Shown here: one piece after another, positions 45,903 through 53,833 of the stretch | Numbering within the stretch: the stretch's first letter is position 1 | Layout of the letters: every line of letters begins with the position of its first letter | Source: Streptomyces canus | Lineage (GTDB): Bacteria > Actinomycetota > Actinomycetes > Streptomycetales > Streptomycetaceae | Assembly (NCBI RefSeq): GCF_030815415.1 | Contig: NZ_JAUSWW010000001.1 | Span: forward strand, 6,944,001 to 7,008,000 | Reading direction: 5' to 3' | Length of the DNA stretch: 64,000 bases | Program-made: the position numbers and the translations under genes | The notes under the pieces: generated by a model | The model's input: the letters and a program-made list of their open reading frames with translations, nothing else | Databases searched by the model: none | What the model was told of the DNA's origin: nothing

Positions 45903-48900
45903 GCGGGTTCGCCCCCTTCGGCTTTGGGTAGCTGTCGCGTCGGCGCCTCCGAGCCGGGTGGCGTGCTCTCCGCCTCGGAGTCCCGCACGCTCACCACCGC
46001 CGCGAACAAGCCGATCAGCGCCAGCAGTTGGGCCGTATGACCGAAGGCCCCGTGCTCCGCCGCGACCGGTTCGCCCGCCCCGGTCGCGGCCGCGATGCCC
46101 GCCCCGGCCAGCGCCGCGAACGCGATCGGTACGAGCCACTCGTGCCGCCGGTGCGCCAGCAGCGCCAGCGCCGGCACCAGCAGGGCGAACCACCCGGCGA
46201 TCAGTACCCCCACCACGGTGAGCGCGACCGTGCCCAGCCAGAGACCCGGCGGCGGCGGAAGGACCTGCGGCTCGTCGGGGTTGGGCGAGCGCCGGCGCCA
46301 CAGCACCAGGCCCACCAGGGCCAGCAGCGCCACACCGCTGCCGATCAGCGCGCCGTCGTAGGTCGTCGCCGGTTCGTACGACAGCTTGACGTCGCCGCCC
46401 GCCCCGGCCGGGATCCGCCAGGCCTGCTGCCAGCCGTCGAGCCGCACCGACGACAGTTCCTTGCCGCCCAGCGTGGCCTTCCAGCCGTCGTTGTAGTTCT
46501 CGTACGTCGTCAGATACATGGCCGCACCGGAGCCGACGCTCACCTCGCGGCGGTCGCCCAGCCAGTCCCGGATCCGGAGGTCACGTCCGGTGGCGGTGGG
46601 TTCGGCGACCGTCCCGCGGGTCAGGGTGACGTCGGTCAGCGTCAGGGGCCCGGCGTCGCCCGCCTCGACCTGGTGCGTACCGGATGCGAGGTCCAACTCG
46701 GCATCCGTGCGCCCCTCCTGACAGAGAGTCACCTCGAGGGGGCGGCGCTGGGTGAGGTCTCCCACCGTCCCCTTCACGCTGGTCTGGTAGAGCTCGCGGT
46801 CCACCGACACCACCGGTCCCTCGCCGCACGGCAGCGAGAACTTCCGGTCGCTGTCCGGCTGGGGTGTGCGGGCGGAGCCCTGGGGCGTCTCCAGCGAGGG
46901 GATGTACGCCTCGGTCAGGCCCACCGGCAGGCGCAGATCCTCGTCGACCATCGGGTTGTAGAGGGTCAGCGGTGCCGTCTGGGTGATCGTGATGTCGAGA
47001 CGGTCGGTGGTGATCGCCGGGAAGCGGACCCAGCCGTTCTCGTCGACGCCGGCGATGGTCGCGCCGTCCGGGGAGCTGATGTTCACCTCGGTCGGACGGG
47101 TGGACAGGCCGCCCGCGGGGGCCAGCACCAGTTCACTGACGGGCTGTTTGCCGTCCCAGCGCAGATGGATCGTCGGCCGGTCGCCCGCGATCCACGCCGT
47201 CGTCAGATCGCCGTCGGTGAGGTTGCGCGCGGACAGCCCGACGCCGAGGGCCGCCGTGGAGTCCGCGGTGGCGATCACGCGCTGGTCCTGGCCTTCGGGC
47301 GCGATCTCGTAGAGCAGCCGGTCGAGTTGCTCGCCCGGCACCGGGACGGCGCTCGCCCGGATCGCGTACGTCCCTCCCGTGGCCGTCGAGAAGCGCCGGT
47401 GCAGGCCCGCCTCCATACCCGTGGCGGACAGGCCGGTCGGGTTGGCCGTGCGGTGCAGGGAGATCAGCTCGGCGCCGGCGTTGGTGTCCTCGGCGTCGGT
47501 CGGCAGCCGCAGCAGCCGGGTCACCTGGACGTCCGGCAGAGCGATCTCGGAGAAGCCGGCGCCCAGCAGTCCGGTGCGGCGTTCCACCGCGTCGAGGATC
47601 GTCAGCTTCATCCAACCCGTCGCTCCGGGCGGCGACTTGACGGCCTGGGTGCTGCCGTCGGAGCGCAGGACCGTGGTCCTGGACCCCTTCTCGGTCTCCA
47701 CCCGCACCTTCGTCGCCGCCGACCGCACACTGTCCTGCGGCAGCGGGGTCACCTTGAACGACGACGGCATGTCGTACGCGTCGTCCGAGAACGAGATCCG
47801 CAGCCACTGTCCGTCCGCCGAGCCCAGCGCACCCTCCGCCCAGGCGGTGTCCGGGTTCCCGTCGAAGGCGTTGACCGGGTCGTACTGCGGGAGGTGGAAC
47901 AGCCAGTTGCCGTACGAGGACGCCGACACCGAGCGGGCGCCGCGCAGTTGGGCCACCGTCTGATGGCCGAGGCCCTTCGCGGGCAGGATCTGGTGCGGTT
48001 TCTCGCCCGGGTCCTCCGCCGCCTCGGGGGCGTTGCGTTCGTCGCTGGTGTACGTGTACGAGGTGTTGGCGTTGACCAGGCCGAACCGGGTGTCCGCGCG
48101 GCGCAGTCCGTCGCCGACCACCTGGAGCGGCGGGGTCCCGACGCCGGGGTGGTTGTCGCCGGTCAGCACGGTCGGCCGGCCGCGCAGCTCGGTCGCGAGC
48201 GGCAGCAGGGACTCGGGCCCGCCGGAGACGACGGCGGTGTCGGCGACCGGCAGCAGCCCGGCGTGCCCGGGACGCGGTACGGCTTCGGCGGGAGCGTAGA
48301 TCTCCACCGCCCGCTGCCTCGGATACAGGCCCTCGATCGCGAGCGGGGCGTCCTGGATGATCCGGCCGCCGGTCATGATCGGGCCGAGCCCCTTCATGCG
48401 TTGATAACCGGACTCCTCCAGGGTCCGCTTGACCGTCGTCGTCGGCACATAGCCGATCTGGTCCGGGTCCAGGTCGTTGCGGACGACGATGTAGTAGATG
48501 CCGGAGCGGCTCAAGTAGTCGGCCAGGCCCGGGACTTCGCCGCCGGACATCAGGGCCTGCTCGACGGCGTCCATCGCGCGCCGGTTGCCGGCGGTGCCGA
48601 AGGGGACGTAGTCGCGCTGCGCCCAGCGGGACTCGGCGACCACGTCGAGCGGCTGGTCGATGGTCGAGCCCCAGGTGTAGATGCCGTGCGCGGTCGCCGG
48701 GACGACCAGGGCGCGGGAGTCGGGCGAGGCGTCCTTCAGCCAGGCGGCCGTGGCCTTCCAGTACTTGGGGATCTCCTGGAACGAACCCGGGTTGAGAATC
48801 GAGCCGTTGAGGTACGGCCACATCAGACCGGGCAGGATCAGCACCGCCGCGATCAGCGGCGCGAACCGGCGCCCCCGCACCGGTCTGGCGCCCCGCGACT

Positions 48901-50101
48901 CGCCCGCGACCCCGACCAGATGGGCGAGGCCCAGCACCAGCGCCAGGGCTAGCCCCGTCTGGAACTTGTAGATGTTCCGGAACGGGACGAGCCCGCCGTT
49001 CAGCCAGTCCTGCACCACCCCGTCGAAGGGCGCCCCGAACGCGCCGCCGTACCCGGCGAGCAGGATCGGCGCGATCACGATCACGGTGAGCGTCAGCCAG
49101 CGTCGCTCCGGCATGTCCCGCCGGGCGAGCCCCGCGAGGCCGAGGCCGGCCGCGAGGGCCGAGCAGACGATGACGACCACCGAGGCCGCCACGGTCCAGC
49201 CGGCCGGCAGCCAGGCCTCGCCGAAGTGCAGATACGCGACCCAGTTCCCGGCGCCGCGCAGTGCCTCGGTCGCCGCCATGGTCTCCGTCGTGGTCTGTGA
49301 ACTCTCCACGTACGGAAGGAAGTTCTCGCCGTAGAAGCCGAGCAGCAGCAGCGGGATCCACCACCAGGCCGTCGCCAGCACCAGGCCCGGCACCCACCAG
49401 GCGATCAGCTTGCGCTGCCGTGGCCCGGGCGGGCGGGACAGCAGATACAGCCCGACCGGGAGGAGGGACGCGAGGGTCGAGGCCGCGTTCACCCCGCCCA
49501 TGAACGGGATGATCACCGCCGAGCGCAGGGCGGCGACCCGGGCGCTGTACCGCTCGTCGACCAGCGGCAGCAGCACCCACGGCAGGACCGCGCCGGGCAG
49601 CGCGGCCGCCGACGTCGACCCGATGACGATGGTGAACACCGGCCACAGCGCGTAGGCGACGGCGGCGAGCAGCCGTGACGCGCCGCTGCCGATGCGCAGC
49701 CGCTCGGCCAGCCGCAGGGCGCCCCAGAAGGCGACCGACACGATGAGCGACATCCACAGCCGTTCGGCCAGCCACACCGGCAGCCGTACGGCGTCGGCCA
49801 GCCAGTAGAACGGCAGCATCGGCCACAGATAGCCGGTGTACTGGTCGGAGATCCCGCCGAAACCGCCCTGGTCCTGCCACAGCTGGCCCAGGTCGGAGAA
49901 GAACCGGCCGGGGTCGACGGTGACCCCGAGCTTGGTGTCGAAGGTCTGACGCCCCGGGTGCACCGCAAGGAACAGCACGAACACCACGGCCCAGAACCCC
50001 AGCAGCCAGCTCCGCGACCGCGGGCCCTCCGGCGGGCCCGACATACGCGCGGTGGAGGGTACGGCCGCCGGGGGAGGGGCCTGGACCGTGGACGTCGTCA
50101 T
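45899..50101 (-). CDS. AftD-like giant membrane glycosyltransferase (DUF3367, GT-C)
   Basis: The 1400-residue protein begins at ATG 50101 (overlapping the methyltransferase stop). About 11 N-terminal membrane helices follow, with a periplasmic D-Q-Y-T-G-Y-L-W-P-M-L-P-F-Y-W loop near residue 90 that resembles the AftD/DUF3367 catalytic region. A large extracytoplasmic part has carbohydrate-binding-like and F5/8-type lobes (N-A-F-D-G-N-P-D-T-A-W-A, then T-D-G-D-L-T-T-A-W-I-A-G-D-R-P-T). The C-terminus returns to the membrane. In mycobacteria AftD adds arabinofuranose to arabinogalactan and lipoarabinomannan using a polyprenyl-phosphate donor. Streptomycetes lack mycobacterial arabinogalactan, so the sugar here is uncertain. 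Confidence 0.85.
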   Translation of the reverse strand: MTTSTVQAPPPAAVPSTARMSGPPEGPRSRSWLLGFWAVVFVLFLAVHPGRQTFDTKLGVTVDPGRFFSDLGQLWQDQGGFGGISDQYTGYLWPMLPFYWLADAVRLPVWLAERLWMSLIVSVAFWGALRLAERLRIGSGASRLLAAVAYALWPVFTIVIGSTSAAALPGAVLPWVLLPLVDERYSARVAALRSAVIIPFMGGVNAASTLASLLPVGLYLLSRPPGPRQRKLIAWWVPGLVLATAWWWIPLLLLGFYGENFLPYVESSQTTTETMAATEALRGAGNWVAYLHFGEAWLPAGWTVAASVVVIVCSALAAGLGLAGLARRDMPERRWLTLTVIVIAPILLAGYGGAFGAPFDGVVQDWLNGGLVPFRNIYKFQTGLALALVLGLAHLVGVAGESRGARPVRGRRFAPLIAAVLILPGLMWPYLNGSILNPGSFQEIPKYWKATAAWLKDASPDSRALVVPATAHGIYTWGSTIDQPLDVVAESRWAQRDYVPFGTAGNRRAMDAVEQALMSGGEVPGLADYLSRSGIYYIVVRNDLDPDQIGYVPTTTVKRTLEESGYQRMKGLGPIMTGGRIIQDAPLAIEGLYPRQRAVEIYAPAEAVPRPGHAGLLPVADTAVVSGGPESLLPLATELRGRPTVLTGDNHPGVGTPPLQVVGDGLRRADTRFGLVNANTSYTYTSDERNAPEAAEDPGEKPHQILPAKGLGHQTVAQLRGARSVSASSYGNWLFHLPQYDPVNAFDGNPDTAWAEGALGSADGQWLRISFSDDAYDMPSSFKVTPLPQDSVRSAATKVRVETEKGSRTTVLRSDGSTQAVKSPPGATGWMKLTILDAVERRTGLLGAGFSEIALPDVQVTRLLRLPTDAEDTNAGAELISLHRTANPTGLSATGMEAGLHRRFSTATGGTYAIRASAVPVPGEQLDRLLYEIAPEGQDQRVIATADSTAALGVGLSARNLTDGDLTTAWIAGDRPTIHLRWDGKQPVSELVLAPAGGLSTRPTEVNISSPDGATIAGVDENGWVRFPAITTDRLDITITQTAPLTLYNPMVDEDLRLPVGLTEAYIPSLETPQGSARTPQPDSDRKFSLPCGEGPVVSVDRELYQTSVKGTVGDLTQRRPLEVTLCQEGRTDAELDLASGTHQVEAGDAGPLTLTDVTLTRGTVAEPTATGRDLRIRDWLGDRREVSVGSGAAMYLTTYENYNDGWKATLGGKELSSVRLDGWQQAWRIPAGAGGDVKLSYEPATTYDGALIGSGVALLALVGLVLWRRRSPNPDEPQVLPPPPGLWLGTVALTVVGVLIAGWFALLVPALALLAHRRHEWLVPIAFAALAGAGIAAATGAGEPVAAEHGAFGHTAQLLALIGLFAAVVSVRDSEAESTPPGSEAPTRQLPKAEGGEPA

Positions 50102-50823
50102 CGTGGACACCGCCGGAGGATGAGGAGGAGGTTCCAGGTGGCGACCTCGCGGATACCCGGCGCCTTGACGACGGTCTCCGCGAGGAACGGCCAGTAGCGG
50201 GAGCGCGCCGAGACCACCCGCACATCGTCGCGGGCGCGCACCTGCCGCAGGGTCGGGCCGATGTGCACGGCGAACAGGTTCTCGCCGAGGGTGTGCTTGG
50301 CGGCCTTTCCGGTACGGCGCCGGTAGCGGGCCCGCGCCCGCTCGGCACCCAGGTAGTGCCAGGGCGCCCACTCGTGGCCGCCCCACGGGGACAGCCAGTT
50401 GGTGAACGACAGATAGATCAGCCCGCCGGGCCGTGTGACCCGTACGAGCTCACTGACGAAGGTCTGCGGATCGGCGACATGCTCCAGGACGTTGGAGGAG
50501 AAGGTGACGTCCGCGACCCCGTCGTACAGCGGCAGCAGGTATCCGTCGGCGATCACGGCCCCGTCGGTCGGCTTGGGGCCGAGCTCCCGCAGGTCGGGTT
50601 CGAAGAGGTACGCGTGCGCACCCCGTCTGCGGAACTCCTCGGTGAAACACCCGCTGCCCCCACCGACGTCCACGACCGTACGCCCGGCGACGGGCCCGTC
50701 ATAGGCCTCGACCTGGTCGACGGAGTCGCGGGCGAGGAGGGAGTAGCAGTGCTCGGGATCGTCCTGCTCATGGAGGAAAGCTCGGAAAAGGGTGACGGAA
50801 CGCCGAAACGAAGGGTCCTTCAT
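50098..50823 (-). CDS. Class I SAM-dependent methyltransferase
   Basis: The 241-residue enzyme shows V-V-D-V-G-G-G-S-G-C-F-T near residue 50, an A-Y-L-F-E-P-D acidic strand and V-T-F-S-S-N-V-L-E-H-V-A-D-P. R-V-T-R-P-G-G-L-I-Y-L-S-F-T-N-W-L-S-P-W-G-G-H follows. That last segment recurs in actinobacterial methyltransferases beside AftD-like proteins. Its ATG 50823 is 91 bases after the glycosyltransferase stop, the only real gap in the operon, and that gap holds a genus-typical repeat. The stop overlaps the AftD start (ATGA). Confidence 0.86.
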   Translation of the reverse strand: MKDPSFRRSVTLFRAFLHEQDDPEHCYSLLARDSVDQVEAYDGPVAGRTVVDVGGGSGCFTEEFRRRGAHAYLFEPDLRELGPKPTDGAVIADGYLLPLYDGVADVTFSSNVLEHVADPQTFVSELVRVTRPGGLIYLSFTNWLSPWGGHEWAPWHYLGAERARARYRRRTGKAAKHTLGENLFAVHIGPTLRQVRARDDVRVVSARSRYWPFLAETVVKAPGIREVATWNLLLILRRCPR

Positions 50824-50825
50824 GC

Positions 50826-50900
50826 CGGTTGAGGGGCGCGGGGCGGTGTCTGATGTGCGGCTACCGCCGCGTGTGCGCGACAAGCCACGACGCACCCGCA
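50826..50900. repeat. Copy of the GGGGCGCGGGG-type Streptomyces repeat
   Basis: GAGGGGCGCGGGGCGG at 50827-50842 is followed by a TGCGGCT...CCGCCGCG hairpin-forming part and GCGCGACAAGCCACGAC. The same plan occurs near 58391-58470 and, in part, at 40321-40360. It occupies the only gap in the envelope-glycan operon and could act as an mRNA processing or attenuation element. Confidence 0.6.
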
Positions 50901-50914
50901 GCCGCGAACCGGCA

Positions 50915-52117
50915 TCACCACGACGGCGCATGGCCGGTCTCCCCCCTCACCGCCTCGGCGGCGACCGCACGGAACTGTCTCACCGTCCGATCCCAGCGAT
51001 AACGCGCCGCATGATCTCGGGCCGTCTTGCCCATCAGTTCACGGCGATGACCCGACAAGGCCAACGTGCACCACGCCGCCGCGAACGAGGACTCGCCGTG
51101 CGCCAGCACACCCGTCTCCCCGTCCACGACGGAATCCCGCAGACCGGGCACGTCGAAGGCGATCGTCGGCGTCTCACGAGCCGCGGCCTCCGTGACGACC
51201 AGCCCCCAGCCCTCGACCGCCGACGGATGCAGCAGCAGCCACGCCGCACAGAGCAGCCGGTGCTTCTCCGCCTCGGACACATGGCCGGTGAACTCCACGC
51301 CGGGACCGGCGAGTTGCTCGAGACGCTCCCGTTCGGGACCGTCGCCGACGATCAGCAGCCGACCGCCGGTCACGGGCCGTACCCGCTCCCACAGCCGCAG
51401 CAGCAGGTCGATGCGCTTGTACTCGACGAGCCGGCCGACCGCCACGAACAGCGGCTCGGGGGAGCGGTCCGCGCGCGGGCCCGGCTCCTCCACTCCGTTG
51501 TGCACGACACGGATACGGTCCCGTTCGACGCCGATCCCGCGCAGTGCGTGGGCCGTCGAGGGGGACACGGCCACCAGCAGACTCCGGTGCTGCGCACCGG
51601 TCAGCGCCCAGTGCTCGAGTCTTCGGCCGAGGCGCGCGGCGGGGGCCATCGGCCCGCCGAACCGCATCTTCCACAGATCGGTGTGCACATGGTTGACCAG
51701 GCACAGCGTGGGACCGCGGTGCCAGACGGGCGCGAAGTACGGCATCCCGTTGCAGACCTCGACCAGCAGATCGCAGTCGCCGACCTGGCGGGAGAAGGCC
51801 GAACGGGCACGGAGGAAGTGACCGAGTTCGCCGCCCGCGGAGACGACCCGGTAGTCGCGGTACGACGCGGGACCGCCGCACAGCAGGGTGACCTGGTGGC
51901 CGAGGCCGGTGAGGCCGTCGGCGAGCCGGTCGACCAGGAGCTCGGAGCCCCCGGCGGCCGGGTTGCCCAGATCACGATGGGCAAGGAAAACGATTCGGCG
52001 CGGGGGTGGGGGGAGCGCCGAGGGGTGCTGCGACGCCCGGGGCGATGCGGCGTGGTGGGGGTCCCCCCGCTCGAGCGAAGCCGAGAGTGGGGGAGTGGGT
52101 GGCACGTGCTGGGGCAT
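50915..52117 (-). CDS. GT4-family glycosyltransferase, first gene of the envelope-glycan operon
   Basis: The 400-residue GT-B protein has I-V-F-L-A-H-R-D-L-G-N-P-A-A-G-G-S-E at the acceptor site. The donor domain has F-V-A-V-G-R-L-V-E-Y-K-R-I-D, L-L-I-V-G-D-G-P-E-R, L-L-H-P-S-A-V-E-G-W-G-L-V-V-T-E-A (E-x7-E) and A-F-D-V-P-G-L. It is preceded by about 38 residues, partly encoded by a 41-bp mobile-type repeat (L-S-A-S-L-E-R-G-D-P). ATG 52117 is the only usable start found, so those residues may be real. It opens an operon that includes AftD-like and acyltransferase enzymes. Confidence 0.85.
   Translation of the reverse strand: MPQHVPPTPPLSASLERGDPHHAASPRASQHPSALPPPPRRIVFLAHRDLGNPAAGGSELLVDRLADGLTGLGHQVTLLCGGPASYRDYRVVSAGGELGHFLRARSAFSRQVGDCDLLVEVCNGMPYFAPVWHRGPTLCLVNHVHTDLWKMRFGGPMAPAARLGRRLEHWALTGAQHRSLLVAVSPSTAHALRGIGVERDRIRVVHNGVEEPGPRADRSPEPLFVAVGRLVEYKRIDLLLRLWERVRPVTGGRLLIVGDGPERERLEQLAGPGVEFTGHVSEAEKHRLLCAAWLLLHPSAVEGWGLVVTEAAARETPTIAFDVPGLRDSVVDGETGVLAHGESSFAAAWCTLALSGHRRELMGKTARDHAARYRWDRTVRQFRAVAAEAVRGETGHAPSW
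52056..52096. repeat. 41-bp hairpin repeat, copy 1
   Basis: The 41 bases begin TGGGGGTCCCCCC and end GAGAGTGGGGGAGT and are identical to 53434-53474. The ends can pair (CCCCCC with GGGGG) around a CTCGAG-containing loop. It lies inside the 5' end of the glycosyltransferase reading frame. Confidence 0.85.
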
Positions 52118-52316
52118 GTGCGCTCCAACTCGTCTCAGGGTGCGGAACTTTGAGCGTGGGGGTGAGCTTTGCGTTCCTGTGGGGGGTTTGAGTGCTTGCT
52201 GCGAGGGTCGTGTGGGTGGACTGTGCTCGGGTGGGGGTGGACAGTTTTCGCCCACCCGTTCGCCGTGGCTACTCACCTGGGTGACAATTTCCGGCCTTAT
52301 TAGAGCTGACGTCCAG

Positions 52317-53294
52317 TCACATCGTGAGCGGGGAATCGGGCGTATCGGATGAACCGGGATGCCGCCTCCCGCGTACCACCAAAACGGAACCGGCCACCAC
52401 CAGGACGAACCCCAGCACAGCCGCACCGATCGGCACCGTCTCGCCGATCGCCTTCAGCTGACCGCTGTCCTGCTCGGCCTTCTTCACCGCGTCCTTCTGC
52501 GTCGCGGTCGTGAAGGCGATCTTCTCGCTGTTCAGCAGCACCACCGCGTCCTTCTTGGCGCCCGGCGCCCGCAGGGTCCGCTTCGGGCCGGTCTGCGCGT
52601 AGATCACGCGGCCGGTGCGCTGGTCGACGACCAGCTCGAAACCGTGGTTGGAGTACCACTCCTCGGCCAGCACCTGCGGGCTGTCCGGCCGGCCGACGAG
52701 GCTGCCCGGCACCATCCGGGTGCCGACCTTCGTCGGGGCGACCGTGCCGGTGAACCGGTAACCCGTGTACCCCTGGACCTTCTTGGTATCCCGGTAGGTC
52801 AGCACGATGGTGTTGCCGAGGGTGTTGTCCCACCACTGGTAGGCGCGTTTCTGCACGTCGAAGGGGAACTTCAGATAGGCCTCGCCCTCGATGTACGGCT
52901 TCTCGCCGCAGCAGTGGACGGGCTTGGTGGTCCTGCGGTCCATGACCCAGCGGTGCGGTACGAAGTCCAGCGCGTCGTGCGGATCCGCCGCCGGCAGGGT
53001 CTTGTCGGTGTCGACCGTGGTCGTCACGTCCCAGACCGCGTCACCGCTGCGCTCGCTGTCCTCGACGTTGCCGCGCACCCGCTGGGTGACGGTGATCGTC
53101 TGGCCGTCCACGGTCTCGACCTTGTCGGTGTCGAAGACGCTGCCGGTGCCTTTGTAGACGGCGGTCTGGTCGATGTCGATCGGGTTCACTGCGGCCCGTG
53201 GGGTCACGTACCACGCCAGCATGGGCGCCAGGACCAGCAAAAACGTGCCGAGTCCCAGCAGAATCAGAGAGAAAGGAGAGGCTGTACGGCGCAT
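52317..53294 (-). CDS. DUF3068 membrane protein
   Basis: The 325-residue protein has an N-terminal helix (S-L-I-L-L-G-L-G-T-F-L-L-V-L-A-P-M-L-A-W-Y-V) and a C-terminal one (I-G-A-A-V-L-G-F-V-L-V-V-A-G-S-V-L-V-V-R-G). They enclose an extracytoplasmic domain with R-G-N-V-E-D-S-E, the C-C-G-E pair and L-V-V-D-Q-R-T-G-R-V. This is the DUF3068 (PorA-like) pattern found across actinobacteria, often next to envelope polysaccharide genes. ATG 53294 was chosen because the helix follows directly. The function is unknown; its position before the glycan operon suggests an envelope role. Confidence 0.85.
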   Translation of the reverse strand: MRRTASPFSLILLGLGTFLLVLAPMLAWYVTPRAAVNPIDIDQTAVYKGTGSVFDTDKVETVDGQTITVTQRVRGNVEDSERSGDAVWDVTTTVDTDKTLPAADPHDALDFVPHRWVMDRRTTKPVHCCGEKPYIEGEAYLKFPFDVQKRAYQWWDNTLGNTIVLTYRDTKKVQGYTGYRFTGTVAPTKVGTRMVPGSLVGRPDSPQVLAEEWYSNHGFELVVDQRTGRVIYAQTGPKRTLRAPGAKKDAVVLLNSEKIAFTTATQKDAVKKAEQDSGQLKAIGETVPIGAAVLGFVLVVAGSVLVVRGRRHPGSSDTPDSPLTM

Positions 53295-53340
53295 CCGGGC
53301 ACTCCTGGGGCGTGAGGGTACGGAGTTCGGGCCGCTCTGG

Positions 53341-53546
53341 GACCTGTCGTCACACTCCCGTCGTTCGCCCGTAGGGCGGGCCCCGCGGCGTCTGGTGCGT
53401 GCAGCTGCAAGGCGGAGGAGGGAGTCGACGCGATGGGGGTCCCCCCGCTCGAGCGAAGCCGAGAGTGGGGGAGTCGGCGACCGACGACAACGCCGCAGGT
53501 GCGCGTGCCAGACGCCGCGGGGCAGGCGGGAGTGTGACGACAGGGC
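53341..53546. mobile_element. About 205-bp inverted-repeat (MITE-like) element containing a nested repeat
   Basis: CCTGTCGTCACACTCCCG (53343-53360) is the exact complement of 53527-53544. Further in, CCCCGCGGCGTCTGG (53381-53395) is complementary to 53508-53522, so the arms are long and interrupted. The centre holds copy 2 of the 41-bp hairpin repeat. The outer ends resemble the short element at 55061-55120. No transposase and no clear target duplication were seen. It separates the DUF3068 gene from the DUF2613 gene and fills most of that 383-bp gap. Confidence 0.7.
53434..53474. repeat. 41-bp hairpin repeat, copy 2 (nested in the inverted-repeat element)
   Basis: Identical over 41 bases to 52056-52096 and lying inside the larger inverted-repeat element. 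The nested position shows that one repeat family inserted into another, or that both moved together. Confidence 0.85.
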
Positions 53547-53573
53547 CCTTGGGCCGAGGACCGTAGGCGCCCC

Positions 53574-53602
53574 TTGACGGAGTGTCAATGTCTTGCTGAC
53601 AC
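53574..53602 (+). promoter_or_regulatory. Candidate promoter/operator upstream of the DUF2613 gene
   Basis: TTGACG at 53574-53579 is a good -35 box, with TGACAC 17 bases further as a weak -10. The same bases form two overlapping inverted repeats, TTGAC-N5-GTCAA (53574-53588) and GTGTCA-N9-TGACAC (53582-53602), so a repressor site overlapping the promoter is plausible. Confidence 0.45.
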
Positions 53603-53677
53603 TGGGGCGGACAGACAGGGTGGAACGCCGGGGTGGGGACAACCGCCGGAAAGAGCCACTGAAAGGCTGACCCTGCG

Positions 53678-53830
53678 ATGTCCAGACTGCTCGCCGCCGC
53701 ACTCACCGTCGTGGCAGCCGCCGCGCTCGCCGTGGGGGCCGCGTTCGGCATTGTCGCGCTGCTCGAAGCGACGCCCGACCAGCCGAACACGCCCTTGATC
53801 ACGTACGAGCAAGCAGGTCAGGGGAGTTGA
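53678..53830 (+). CDS. DUF2613-type small membrane protein (50 aa)
   Basis: The 50-residue product starts at ATG 53678 and consists of one membrane helix (L-L-A-A-A-L-T-V-V-A-A-A-A-L-A-V-G-A-A-F-G-I-V-A-L-L) followed by a short tail with E-A-T-P-D-Q-P-N-T-P-L. The tail is a recognisable DUF2613 feature conserved in actinobacteria. It ends 3 bases before the PucR-type regulator, so both share a transcript. The function is unknown. Confidence 0.8.
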   Translation: MSRLLAAALTVVAAAALAVGAAFGIVALLEATPDQPNTPLITYEQAGQGS

Positions 53831-53833
53831 GCC

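Noticed and set aside
46028-48952. 974-codon open frame opposite the AftD-like gene
   Set aside because: Antisense shadow with Arg/Gly/Asp-rich low-complexity translation; the AftD-like frame has membrane helices and domain motifs.
41328-52117. Polyketide or peptide antibiotic cluster
   Set aside because: The condensation-fold protein stands alone; no adenylation, ketosynthase or carrier-protein domain is present.
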